From Clostridiaceae bacterium (GTDB taxonomy: Bacteria; Bacillota; Clostridia; Acetivibrionales; DUMB01): 64,000 nt of DNA. The position numbers and the translations under genes were made by a program. Where the stretch lies: positions 20,723 to 84,722 of the forward strand of contig DUMB01000044.1 in NCBI GenBank assembly GCA_012840085.1, written 5' to 3'. Of this stretch, positions 1-10,508 are shown one piece after another. Below the pieces are notes generated by a model that was not told the DNA's origin, ran no database searches, and saw only the letters and a list, made by a program, of their open reading frames with translations. The stretch's first letter is position 1. Each line of letters opens with the position of its first letter.

Positions 1-3000
1 GCTTCAACTCCAAAGGCGTTTTTCACTAATGAACCCAAAACGTCCTCCGGCAACTTTACTGAAATTGTTACGTTAATACCCAAAAAGCCTATACCGTCTT
101 TGTGCTGTCCAAAACGTACATCGTCAATAGCTGCGGTTAATTCTCCTTCCTCATCATCATCTTCATCATCATCATTATCGCTATTATCGCTGCCGCCGCT
201 ACCGCCATTGCTGCCGCTGCTACCGTTGTCACTGCCGCCACTGCCTCCGCTGCTGCCTCCGCTGCTGCCTCCGCTGCCGCCACCGGAGTCTGACCCGCCA
301 TCGTCTTTTTTATCCGGTGCACTGATGGGCAGTGTGATTTTCCCGCCAAAACTGATTCCGTACATGCCATCATCTTCAGTCATTACACCATATTTCAAAT
401 CTATCAGAAACCCACCCAGATACTGTATCATAGATCCTGCTCCGACCAAAGAAAGCACAAAGGCTTCGGCATTGCCCTCCTCCACCTCGTCCTGATCCAA
501 AGTGAGCTTTTTACCGTTTTTGCCTTCAAACTTCCATGCATTATGCCAAACGTTAATGGAATTGATTACTTTTAATGTGCCGTCACCTTCCAATACGGCA
601 CCCTCATCCTTGTCACATGTCAGCTTAAGGGGCTCCTCTCCAAGATAAGTCAAAATATTATTTATAGTGATGTCTCCGTCCGCCTTGCTGGCCTGATAGA
701 AGAAATTACCTTCTCCGTCCTGCAATTTATATAGCTTACCGCGTACTATAAGCAGAATTTCCGAACTGTCTTTATCAAATTTGATTCCTTTATGCGCAAG
801 ACCGTCTTTAATTTTATCCCCTGCAATAAAATTGTTTAATTCGGTTTCGTTTGCAAAGCTGACAAAATCATAGATCTGACTGTTATCTGACGGATTATCG
901 AACCGAACCATCACTACAATACCGTAGCTTGCACAGCGGTCCTTTGGATCGTTTGAAACATTCAGCTGCTTCGACGCGGTAATTTTATTCCCGAAAGATG
1001 CTATGAGCTGATGATCCGTAAATTCAAACACTATATCATGCTTTCCAACCGGTATGGTCTCGTTCGTGGAAAATGACATGGTCTTTCCTTCGTCAATAAA
1101 ACTTATCCGCTTCTTTTCAATAAGGATTTTCTCCCTGGTGGATGAAGAAACCAGATACAGGCTCCAACCGTCGCTTGCTGCAAGAGCATCACTGAGCACT
1201 TTCATATTTCCGGATACGGTAATATTTTTATCGCCTTCATAGTAAACTGAATCCGGATTTATCTGCTTCATTACAATATTCGGCAGCATGCCTCCTACTG
1301 CAGGCAGCAGTACGTTACAGCTTGCACTGTATTCCACAAACTGATGGGTGGATTCGTCCACAACCTCTGTAGCACTTACTGAAGCTACAATTCGTTTGGA
1401 CGTTATCTGCGGCTGCTTTTCCGCTATGATTACTATATCGGGAATGTCAAAAACAGTTCCTGCGTTCAGTCCGCCCTCTATTCTAACCCTGTATTCCCGT
1501 GTTCCTGTTGCCTCAAATTTAAGCCCTTCATCAACAGTAATGGTAACCAGCGGCTCTATAAGCATTCGTGCATTGTCAACACTGTTATCCAGCGTTACCG
1601 TCAGGTCGAACTTTCCGTCATCCTTATATACTTTCTTGCTGCTGTCCAGTTCAACACTTCCGGCGTTCAGGCTGATGCCCAGCCGTTGCTCCTTCATCTC
1701 ATGGGCAAAGTTTCCGATACCATAGAGCATTTCGGCCACTCTGCTTTTCCCGGCTTTAAGCGGCCTTTCACTCCAGTAAAAAGCTGTCGCCGTATCAGGA
1801 ACAAGGTGCTCATTTGAATAATTGGAGAAATCACAACTGGGGTTTGGTACATAATCATAGCGGGTATTGGCAAGGTTTACCCAGTGCCCTACTATTACCT
1901 TTTTGCTCAATTCGGGAATCGTTGTTACAGCTGTCGCGGGTATAATAGTAGAGAGTGCCTTTAAAAGTTTCACCCCGCGGGACTCTCAAAACTGCTGTGG
2001 TAGTCTCGGTTCCACCTTCAACAAATGCCCATTTGCCTGTTACTACGTCTATTTCGCCCGTCACCGGTTCAATGTTTTGACTTGCAGGATCAGGAACCTC
2101 CTGCCCCTCTTCTACAAAGCAGTAGTAGGTCCTTGCCCACGAACCGAACTGCCTGTTCTCTTGCAAATCCTCTATATCAAATCTATAATCGTTCCTCTTG
2201 ATGCCGTCCGGCGCCTGGTTCTGAACTATCTCAGTCAGTTGCACACGCGGAGCCTTGCGGTCTAAATATATATTCTCTATTTCAAAATAGTCATTTCCGT
2301 ACAAGCCGTTATTGGCATCATCATAGCCATATATACGCAATTTGAACTGGCCTTCGACAGGATCTGCCGTCTTTAGCGTGATCATTGCGTCCTGAATGAC
2401 CGATGTGCTGACAGGTGCCTGCACCTGCGTCTGTTTACCGGTGCCCAGATATCCGGTAATGGGAACAGGAGAGCTGCCATAGACTCCACCGCTTTTCTGG
2501 TATAATTCATACCTTAAATAACGCTCATTTTGTGAAGTATGTGGAGCATTCTTATCCGGATACAAAATTTCACTGCTCACAAAGTAAAAATTGTGTTCAT
2601 TGCGAATGGAGTTCTGTATGGGAATGTCTGTTCCGTTGACATTTGTGAGCCTTATGGTGGGAGCCTTTGTATCAACCTTAAATTTGGGGAAATAAAAATA
2701 TATGGAAGTTGATCCGTCCTGCAAAACATACGTTTTGCCGTTGTGTACCGAGGAAACACCATCCAGCTGAAGCCGTATACCGTCATTCGGACTGCCCTGT
2801 TTATCCGGTGGTACATCACAAATAAAATTAATTTTGCCGTCGGCTCCTCTTACTATATCCATAGATAAATCCAGATCATAGAGTTTGTTTGAAGGGTTTG
2901 TGTTATTGCCTAAATACAGGGCAGCAGAAGTGCACCTGAAATTATTCGCTATGCTCCGTTTTTCAGTCTCGCTTATGACGCCGCAATGAATGGAAGTCGG

Positions 3001-4007
3001 GCTAATGTTTATTCCGACTGTGTGCTTTTGATTGTTTAAATAATAGAAATCTGTCCGTGGGGAGTAGTAGGAAGCAGGGTTTACTATTTCTGCATCCCCC
3101 AGTTCAAAAACACTGCGGTAAAAGGTGAAGGTTTTTTGTTTTACCAGATATTCTGTTCCTCCAATATTTTTATAGACCATGCCCGTACTCTCTTCACTGG
3201 TCGAACGCTTGAGGAATCTCGGCTCTGTAACTAATGTCACAGATCCTATTCCCTTTTCGGTCATTTTGTCATATAGTTTTTTTTCATTTATTTTAATGGT
3301 TGCATTTGACAAAGCAGCTGGTGGTGTAAACTCCAGCCAATCTGTACCTACCCTGTCGTCTGACAGGTAATATGACATAGTGGGCGGATCGTCACACAGC
3401 ATACAAATATAATCACCGTATTGGTCGACTATATGTCTGTTCCAGTAATTATATTGTTGAAAAGTATCCGGTGAGTTTTTATCTACATAGAAAGTTCCGC
3501 CCCAGTTGTCATATGTTGAGAAGCTCGTAATTTTTCTTTCTGTTGATACAGAAAAGTATTTTTTTCGTTGCCAAAATCATGATCTATATAGTAATAAACT
3601 TTAAAAGGATAACCTGTGCAGGGATTACTATAACTAAAAAGATTCGGATAGTATATGTAGACATAATCACAATACCAATCGTTGTTGCCATCTTTTTCAA
3701 GAAAAAAATCAGAAATCATCCACGGGTCCTTTACTGAATCAGTAAAAAAATACTCCCTGTATTGATTCCGTTCGTGGTCATTACCATCAAGATCCAGAAG
3801 CTTTCTAATTTCTGTCCCGTCACGGAAACGAAATCCTGCATATACATCATCATCGGTACCTGCCAGGTACACATCTTTTGTTTTAACCCCAAATCCGAAA
3901 TAATAATTTCCCTCCGCACGCACTTTTGTAACCGGCATTAATGACAGTAGCAAAACGGCAGTCAGAAACAAGCAAAAAATTTTCCTTTTTACATATTGTC
4001 TCCTCAT
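1..4007 (-). pseudogene. Very large secreted surface protein, two frame breaks, runs off left edge
   Basis: Three open frames on the minus strand join into one gene of at least 1,335 codons that continues beyond base 1. I chose ATG 4007 because a GGGGGAGGT ribosome site lies just before it and it opens a signal peptide (MRRQYVKRK, a hydrophobic run, a likely cut after KVRA). An in-frame ATG at 4049 is also possible. The frame is lost at a run of seven A's on the coding strand (3559-3565), where eight would restore reading. It is lost again at 1898-1904 (AAAAAGG on the coding strand), where one base fewer would restore it. The middle part is rich in beta-strand-like, Ig-type sequence. Near 137-300 there is a Gly/Ser then Asp/Glu linker, after which the frame runs out of the window. 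No catalytic domain was recognised. It may be a true pseudogene, a phase-variable gene, or two sequencing errors. Confidence 0.7.
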
Positions 4008-4123
4008 TTTACCTCCCCCTTTATTTCCACTTATATTTTCATTTCTCAAAACAATTGCATTTTTAAAATTTACCCTTAATTAGTAAAACCCCCATGTTGT
4101 TAGCAGTATCTTGTTTTAGCAGT

Positions 4124-5965
4124 TTAAAGAGACTTTTGATTATACAATCCAAAATGAAAGTCCCAAATTTTAGTTGAGAGTACATCACCTATATGGGTTA
4201 AAGTTTTATCGTTATGTTTTATGTTTATAAGATGTCTCTGAAAATCACATACAGGGAGGTTTGGCTGAGCCCGTTTTTTTAGTTCATCCATCATAGAAAA
4301 ACAATCCTTCGGCTTATAGACAGGAACACATATACCAATACCACAATACCTGCCGCCTCCGGAGGAATTTCGGACCTCGCTTGCCAGAGCCTGTACTACT
4401 ACTGTAATCTCAGAAACGCCTTTCATGAACCTGAGCAAATCAAATTAATCAAAGACACCTTCAATTTTTGCCCTGCAGTTCAGAATTCCGTGCCGACTGG
4501 GTCAAAAGTCTCCGTCAAAAAGCCATATAATCCGCAAGTTGTCTGTGTACGTCTTAAGTCCCTCATTGCTGAGGATGTTGGAATATTTGCTTCTATACCT
4601 GCATGAAAAATAGGAAAATAGCTTCTCCCAGCCTTTGCATGCTAATGGCCGGATTACGCTTCAATGCTCCGGTCCATGCCATGCAAGACAAGCCGCAGAC
4701 AGGCGCTGCTTCTTCAGACAGGCGCTGCTTCTTTAGACAGGCGTTGCTTCTTCGGAAGCAATCAGGTATTTAGTATGGTGTCTTAGGGCATAAGCTGTTT
4801 CCACCGTACCCATCAGGCAGGCATCAAAAGCAATAATGTCAAAAAAAACTCCTGCATTTGCAATAGCTGCACTTATATCGGATACCGGCATGGTTTTGTT
4901 CTCGTTCAGTTCGTCTGCACCGAAGCCCCCCTTTATTCCGTAACCATGATCCCATAATACAAGAATATACCGCTGTGAAGGGGCTTCTTTAACCCCCCAT
5001 TTTATAAAATCTGTCAATGTTTGAGGATCAGATGCCTTTGTTGTGGTATTGTAATCTATCCTGCGCAGTCCCTTTCCTGTCACACGAAATCTCTCAGCTT
5101 TTTTGTTTGTCATCCAGTCATTATGGTATTTTATTGTGCCGCCTGTTTGCAGCAAGACATGACAGTTGTCGTTTGGTGCGGCCAGCAATATTTCATTTAA
5201 ATCATTTGTAAGCCTTTCTTGCTTTGATTCCAGATCAGACCCGACAGCATAAATCAATACTGTGGTTGATTCATATTTTTCCCTCTGCTCCCAGCACCGT
5301 TGTGCATCGTTGAGCTGCTGCTGTGTAAACACCCCCTGCTCAACAAGAATCTTGCCCAATGTATTTGCACTGTCTTTCTTACGGGTACTCAGTGCAAAGC
5401 AGGCTATCTCTGCCATTTTCCCTCTGTCAAACTTTTCTTTTCCGGTCAATTCCTCACCAAGAACTATTGAAGCAAACTTGACAGAATTCTGAAAGGTAAA
5501 ATCACCATTGCTTTCGTTATACCCCAGCACCCTCAGCAGCATAGTGCAATACTCCCGCAGCGAAGCTTGCTTGCTGCCGCCGAAGCTGTTGTCAGATATT
5601 CCCTTTACAATAGAATGATTGTATCCATAAGAAACGTACGGCTCATCCCATTTTGTATCAATAAAAGGGTGTGAATAGGTGCTTTCAAGAGCTTCCTGCT
5701 CTTTTCCCAGCAAGCGGATAATCATCACTAAGACTTCCGACCGTGTCGGCGCCCTATGAAGCTCAAGACCTTTTTCATTCCCCCGCAATACACCTAAAGT
5801 ATTTAAAGCTTCGGCATAAGGTAAGCTTTCATGCTCTGAAGGCGAATTTTCAAGTTCAGACGCAGACACCGGCGTCGCAGTGCCTGAACAAGTTATGTAT
5901 ATTATACATATCAGCAGCCATATCAGCAGCTTATTTGTAAGATTTATTATTTCTTCCAAACTCAT
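4124..5965 (-). pseudogene. SLH-domain clostripain-like (C11) cysteine protease, disrupted
   Basis: The intact first 410 codons (5965-4733) encode a signal peptide, SLH-like repeats (about residues 45-190) and the start of a peptidase C11 domain. His340 lies in LWDHGYG and Cys383 in FDACLMG, the expected catalytic pair. The frame then stops inside a 19-bp triplication (4697-4753). With one copy the reading continues as SEEATPV into TGALKRNPAISMQRLGEAIF, which is what follows the active site in C11 proteases. Further down, pieces with stops and shifts lead to a last fragment (4438-4124) containing GGGRYCGIGICVPVY, similar to the C-terminal strand of the family. The start is supported by AAGGTG before ATG 5965. 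It was probably a cell-wall-bound protease; the multiple lesions beyond the triplication point to real decay. Confidence 0.78.
4697..4753. repeat. 19-bp tandem triplication
   Basis: Three head-to-tail copies, at 4697-4715, 4716-4734 and 4735-4753, differ at one or two positions each. On the coding (minus) strand the unit is about GAAGAAGCAGCGCCTGTCT. Two extra copies add 38 bp, which shifts the C11 protease frame; the stop falls at the junction of two copies. Confidence 0.9.
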
Positions 5966-6683
5966 TTTTTCACCTTAAATAAATTTTAGCTGTCTGAATC
6001 TATATAACCAAATTTAGCAGTATTGCTCATAATCTATATATAAAAATCTCTCATATTAGGTTTACTTTGTCTATCTTATCTATCGTTGCCTATCTTTATC
6101 AATCCTTGCCGTAACCTGCCTTGCCGTAACCTGGCCTTCATATGCAGCAACATCTCTGTTCCAGTCATTGTCTAATCTTGTCCGGGAATATCGTTATAGG
6201 ACAAAGTTAGCTTTTGCTTGTCTGGTTTATGTATCCGGTATTCCAGAACCTGGCGCCAACTTTTCATTCTGCGGCATTGCCTGCCGCATTTGTTACATTT
6301 CAACCCCCAATATCTTCAACATGAAAATCCTCTGCATTGTCTCCAGGCCTTTCCGTCAAATTGAAAACAATGGTTAAGTAAAAATATTTGGCTAACGAAA
6401 AACCTGTTATATTTCTGTTATGATATCAGCAAATTAAAAAAAGCACACCACCCGGAAGTGGGGTATGTGAATTTCTACGAATCATCTACTCCGGTTGGAT
6501 GGTTTGTTCATTTTTTGTTCACATTCAGTTCATATTAGGAAGTTATAATTACTGTGGATAAAATTCCAATTGCATAAATTGATAAAGGCATCGCTGTTAA
6601 ATAGTGCCAAATTATTACACAATATTTAACTATACAGTATAACTAACTATACAGTATAACGTTAACGGCAGAGGTAAAAATAG
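5966..6683. other. 718-bp intergenic region
   Basis: No convincing gene is seen. It holds a short tandem repeat (CCTTGCCGTAACCTG twice, about 6104-6133) before the protease pseudogene. It also contains the upstream region of the alarmone synthetase gene, with a 17-bp duplication at 6629-6662. Confidence 0.5.
6629..6662. repeat. 17-bp tandem duplication upstream of relQ-like gene
   Basis: The unit TAACTATACAGTATAAC occurs twice in succession, about 20 bp before the start codon of the alarmone synthetase gene. The core TATACAGTATA is nearly palindromic. It could be an operator pair or a simple duplication; nothing else in the sequence decides this. Confidence 0.5.
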
Positions 6684-7364
6684 ATGAAAAAAAAGAGAAT
6701 AAAAAATAATGTTCATCTGGTGAGCAATATTAACATTATTGATACTTATGAATACCGGTTGGAAATGTCGGAAAAACTGCAGGATTTCTTTGAATTGAGA
6801 CAACTATATAACGCGGCAATACGGGAAGTGCGTTCTAAACTTGAAACACTTGATGAGGAGTTTCATGTACGTTATAATCACAATCCGATTCATCATATTG
6901 AATGCCGGTTGAAGACTCCGCAAAGCATTTTTGAAAAATTAAAACGCAAAGGCCACGAAATCAGTGTTGAATCTATTAGAAAAAATTTGACAGACGTGGC
7001 CGGAATTCGTGTTATTTGCAACTATATTGAGGATATTTATACAATAGCAGAATTGCTGCTTCGGCAGGATGATATCACCTTAATCAGAAAGAGGGACTAT
7101 ATAGCCAATCCTAAAGAAAATGGATACCGCAGCCTGCATCTTGTAATCCAGATACCAATCTTTTTGTCCGACAGAAAGGAGCTTGTTCCTGTGGAAGTAC
7201 AAATACGCACCATTGCCATGGATTGCTGGGCAAGCCTTGAACATCAGTTGATGTATAAGTCAGCCAAGGCGTTGCCCGGTTACCTTCGTGCACAATTGAA
7301 AGAATGTGCTGAAGCAATGAATAATATTGACTTAAAAATGCAAAGTATTTTTAAGCAGTTATAG
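6684..7364 (+). CDS. relQ: Small alarmone synthetase (RelQ/YjbM type)
   Basis: This cytosolic protein of 226 residues should transfer pyrophosphate from ATP to GDP/GTP to make (p)ppGpp. The RelA/SpoT synthetase domain covers about residues 60-195. Recognisable blocks are the substrate-binding TDVAGIRV (103-110), RDYIANPKENGYRS (137-150), and VEVQIRT followed by WASLEHQLMYK (170-192). No HD hydrolase, TGS or ACT domain is present, so it is a synthetase-only protein, and its length fits RelQ (about 210). The first 30 residues are basic and poorly conserved. It stands alone between a pseudogene and the convergent CobW-type gene. A GGCAGAGG stretch before ATG gives only a modest ribosome site. 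Confidence 0.88.
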   Translation: MKKKRIKNNVHLVSNINIIDTYEYRLEMSEKLQDFFELRQLYNAAIREVRSKLETLDEEFHVRYNHNPIHHIECRLKTPQSIFEKLKRKGHEISVESIRKNLTDVAGIRVICNYIEDIYTIAELLLRQDDITLIRKRDYIANPKENGYRSLHLVIQIPIFLSDRKELVPVEVQIRTIAMDCWASLEHQLMYKSAKALPGYLRAQLKECAEAMNNIDLKMQSIFKQL

Positions 7365-7700
7365 AGTGGCTTTTATGCCCTAGTATCCCGTAACAAAATA
7401 TTGGCAATAAGTTTAGAATACCCAAAGCTTTACTTTGCATTCTTTCAACATATTCACAAATTCCATTGACATAAAAAACTCCGGTCACAAAACCGAAGTG
7501 TCTGACGAGCTTGTCAAAATTTACAACTGCACCAATTTGTATAATACATTTATGCAATACATGATGTATTTAATTATAAAATGTTGTATTATTTCAATAA
7601 TTTTCTTGTTAATTTCTGATTATATCACCTTGCCGGTTATTAATCCTCCAAAACCGCTGTCCAAATATAAAAATCTACTTCAGGCCATCCTGCATTTACT
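7365..7700. other. 336-bp region between convergent genes
   Basis: Only short AT-rich frames without ribosome sites are present on either strand. I see no gene, no clear terminator hairpin and no RNA gene here. Confidence 0.45.
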
Positions 7701-8795
7701 TTAGCCCATCCTGTATTTCGGCATAGGCCTTCCCGGTTTGAAGCATTCCGTCTTCAAATGCACCGTTTCAGTATTTGTTTCATTACAAACACCGGCAAGG
7801 ACAGTCTCAACCAGTGGTCTAAGAGTCTCAGGATCTGTATTCACCCTTGCATTAATAATCAGATTAAACTGTTCCGTATCTTTCTCCATAGTTCTGTTAA
7901 AATCAATTTCATCATATATGCTGGTTATGCTCGCTTTCACCCAATCATCCTGAGCAATGCCGTAAATTTTCAGATGAGCAATTTCACGGTTCATTTCTTT
8001 AAGCTTTATGCTTATTTCATTCATAAGCTTTTCTACAAAGCTGTTAACATTTATGGGTTTCTCCGCTTTAAGCAGTGCCGCACTGTTCAGCCATCCAAGG
8101 TATTCCTCTGCCAGCGCATAAGCATCATAGTCAATATCAAGTGAACTGCCCGGCATTGCTTCCCTTCCCATAACAACCTGTACCCACTCATCTATTCCGG
8201 TACCGTTTTTAGCGGATACAACCAATACGTCCGTACCTTTGAATTCTTCTTTCAAAAATGCAGTTATGGCCTGAATCTCTTCAGATTTAAGGGTATCAGC
8301 TTTGTTAAGGATAATTATGTCAGCCTCTTCCATCTGTTTTCTGAAAAGGTAATTGATCTCATTAGGGAATGGAGATCCTTCTTTCTCCATCATTAACCTT
8401 TTTACCCTTTTTGGATCTGCAACAATGGATAAAGGCCTCAAAACAAACTGATTTACATAATTATGCATAAGGGGCTTATACAGTGTAGCTATAAGGTCGG
8501 TGCAGCTTCCCACCGGCTCTGCAAGAATTACATCAGGCATTTCGCTTTCTGCCAGTTCGTTTACCTTGGCTGTAAACTCATCAAAATTGCAGCAGAAACA
8601 TCCTCCTGTGACTTCAAGAACAGGCAGGCCTTCCTTTGCAAGAAAGTTTGTATCCACCAGGTCACTGCCCTGATCATTGGTCACAATGCCAATTTTTTTA
8701 CCGCTGCCCAGCAGGTGCTTTGCTATGCTTAAAATAGATGTAGTCTTTCCTGCGCCAAGGAACCCCCCGACTATAACAAGATTAGTTCTGGACAT
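7701..8795 (-). CDS. CobW/COG0523-family GTPase (metal chaperone type)
   Basis: A 364-residue G3E GTPase. Visible motifs are Walker A GGFLGAGKTTS (10-20), the metal-binding CxCC-type motif GGCFCC (64-69), a switch-like AEPVG (92-96) and the guanine-specificity motif NKAD (164-167). The C-terminal half (after about 215) is diverged. Members of the family use GTP to load Zn, Co or other metals into client proteins. It is the last gene of a minus-strand operon and its ATG overlaps the end of the thioredoxin-like gene by 14 bp. The operon begins with a UroD-fold methyltransferase, a zinc/corrinoid enzyme family, so that enzyme or its corrinoid partner is the likely client. This is inferred from context only. 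Confidence 0.85.
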   Translation of the reverse strand: MSRTNLVIVGGFLGAGKTTSILSIAKHLLGSGKKIGIVTNDQGSDLVDTNFLAKEGLPVLEVTGGCFCCNFDEFTAKVNELAESEMPDVILAEPVGSCTDLIATLYKPLMHNYVNQFVLRPLSIVADPKRVKRLMMEKEGSPFPNEINYLFRKQMEEADIIILNKADTLKSEEIQAITAFLKEEFKGTDVLVVSAKNGTGIDEWVQVVMGREAMPGSSLDIDYDAYALAEEYLGWLNSAALLKAEKPINVNSFVEKLMNEISIKLKEMNREIAHLKIYGIAQDDWVKASITSIYDEIDFNRTMEKDTEQFNLIINARVNTDPETLRPLVETVLAGVCNETNTETVHLKTECFKPGRPMPKYRMG

Positions 8796-9078
8796 GTTCT
8801 CCTCCCTCCATCTGTATAATAGAGATAAGCTGCCGTTTTGTAATCAGCGAGCCTGCTGTTATCTGTTCGTTATTAATGAGAACGGCTGGAAATTTTTCTA
8901 CTTCCAGCCCCTCAACTTCTGCAGCCTTCTTTATATGATCAAGTTCGATCAGCTTAACCTCAACATTGCTATATTCTTTTTGAATTTTTTCAAGCGTTTC
9001 CTTAATAAGTCCATAAATTATATTGCATGCTGTACAGGGGTCTTTAAGAGAGACCAATGTTATTGTTATTTTTCCCAT
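8782..9078 (-). CDS. Thioredoxin-like protein with CTAC motif
   Basis: A small cytosolic protein of 98 residues. The start is ATG 9078 (MGKITITLVSL), with AAGGAAGG ahead of it; an upstream in-frame ATG at 9105 has no such site. The thioredoxin fold is suggested by a first beta strand, then DPCTACNIIYG (redox CxxC about residues 14-17), and the cis-proline segment FPAVLINNEQ. It most resembles short thioredoxin-like proteins associated with corrinoid or arsenic functions rather than TrxA. It lies between the UroD-Trx fusion gene and the GTPase gene and overlaps the latter. It may keep the metal centre or its Cys ligands reduced, together with the fused Trx-like domain of its neighbour. Confidence 0.72.
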   Translation of the reverse strand: MGKITITLVSLKDPCTACNIIYGLIKETLEKIQKEYSNVEVKLIELDHIKKAAEVEGLEVEKFPAVLINNEQITAGSLITKRQLISIIQMEGGEHVQN

Positions 9079-9146
9079 TTTGCCCTTCCTTCGCCCCTTA
9101 ACCAAGGATTAACTATCATTGCCCGGCTTTTCTTCATTTAATTCCA

Positions 9147-10508
9147 TTATTGTTTTGCTGCTTTTAAGTCAACCGCTTCCTTAATGCTCTTTTTAAGGTG
9201 CTCAACATCAGGAATTATGCTGACATACTTAATCTGTCCATCAATACAAATTGTCGGCAAATTCTTTACTCCCAGCTTAAGCATGTAGACAACTGATTCC
9301 TTAAACTTAATCTTATGCTCCCTATATACTACTTTGTCTCCGAAATCAGCACAAGCCGCTACAACCGCTTCCATCATATACTGGCATGGAGCACAGGACT
9401 CGGAATCGAGAGTTATTACATCTATTATAACCTGCTTTTCGTTCTGGTAATCAGGCAGTTCTACATCAATTCCTTCAAGGACGTTTGAACTCTTCATAAA
9501 TTCAGCAACTTCGCCATGTACATAGCTGGCTATTGCCTTTACGTTCTCAGGAGGAGTTGCAAAAGGCATGTCACATCCGGGTGAAAGTATATAACCCTTT
9601 TTGCCTCCTATAGACATACAGTTTTCAGCATTTGCAATATTGTCAGCCGGTGTACCGAAAAGCATGGTAACTGTCAGCTGTATATTTCCACCGAATGAAA
9701 CGCCATATTTGCTGCAAACTTCTTTTACATATTCAAGAGGAATGTTTTCATCAATAGATATATTATCAGGTCCGCATTTGCACATTTCCTCAATATTATT
9801 TTTCGCATTGCCGCATACAAAGAATGAGCATCCTTTGCCTCTGGACCTGACATATTCAAATACAGGCTTTGCATAAGGAGATACAAATTCTGCAAAATTA
9901 TCCGGAGATATCTGTGAAGTCATGGGATCCACAACAGCTATGATATCCACGCCGGCATCGATATACATTCTGGATGTGTTAATGCATACTTCTTTGCAGA
10001 AGTTCATCAGTTTGTGAACATTCTCGGGTTCATCTATCATTTCATAGAATATATCCGTTCCCATAAGATGAAGAGCCAAAGTGAAGGGACCGGTAATCAA
10101 TCCATACAATGCGATTTTGTCTCCAAGAGCTTTACATATCCTGCTGGCTGCATCAAGTACCAGCGGGAATCTTCCGTCATTTTCTCCGGGTATTTTTAAG
10201 TCTTCAAGTTTTTTGCCCTCTTCAAGAGGATGAGTTGCAACGGATGGCGGGTTAGTGTCCGAATATTTGAGTTCACAACCCATAGCTTCAGCTTCAACCT
10301 GCAAATCAAATAATACAGGCAATCCGTCAGGCCTGTATAACTCATATGCCTTTGTAACTCCCGCAACTATATTGTCACTGCTCTTGAAATATTCCTCTGC
10401 AGTTACACCTATAAGGCTTGCAGCGTGACATCCAACGAAAGGTACCCATGGTATACGCTCTACTTCTTTGTTATGAAGTGCATCAAGAACCAATTGCTTT
10501 GAATTCAT
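9147..10508 (-). CDS. UroD-fold (MtaA/CmuA-like) methyltransferase fused to a thioredoxin-like domain
   Basis: A 453-residue protein starting at ATG 10508 behind GAGGGGG; the ATGs 12-18 bases upstream overlap that site. Residues 1-335 match the uroporphyrinogen-decarboxylase superfamily branch of corrinoid:CoM-type methyltransferases (ITGPFTLALHLMG at 138-150). Residues 358-445 form a thioredoxin-like domain with CAPC (372-375). In MtaA/MtbA the catalytic zinc is bound by HxC and a later Cys. Here the later Cys is present (LSPGCDMP, Cys312) and the middle Cys too (Cys232), but the His position is Phe230 (SFFVCGN). It heads an operon with a CTAC thioredoxin-like gene and a CobW-type GTPase. 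The likely role is methyl transfer on a corrinoid protein with redox control. Substrate unknown, and activity is uncertain given the missing His. Confidence 0.8.
   Translation of the reverse strand: MNSKQLVLDALHNKEVERIPWVPFVGCHAASLIGVTAEEYFKSSDNIVAGVTKAYELYRPDGLPVLFDLQVEAEAMGCELKYSDTNPPSVATHPLEEGKKLEDLKIPGENDGRFPLVLDAASRICKALGDKIALYGLITGPFTLALHLMGTDIFYEMIDEPENVHKLMNFCKEVCINTSRMYIDAGVDIIAVVDPMTSQISPDNFAEFVSPYAKPVFEYVRSRGKGCSFFVCGNAKNNIEEMCKCGPDNISIDENIPLEYVKEVCSKYGVSFGGNIQLTVTMLFGTPADNIANAENCMSIGGKKGYILSPGCDMPFATPPENVKAIASYVHGEVAEFMKSSNVLEGIDVELPDYQNEKQVIIDVITLDSESCAPCQYMMEAVVAACADFGDKVVYREHKIKFKESVVYMLKLGVKNLPTICIDGQIKYVSIIPDVEHLKKSIKEAVDLKAAKQ

Noticed and set aside
100..495. A 131-codon Ser/Pro/Leu-rich frame on the plus strand
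   Set aside because: It is the complement of the Gly/Ser and Asp/Glu linker of the large secreted protein, and codon use favours the minus strand.
7435..7704. An 89-codon plus-strand frame with a hydrophobic middle
   Set aside because: No ribosome site, and its end overlaps the convergent GTPase gene; AT-rich intergenic sequence gives such frames by chance.
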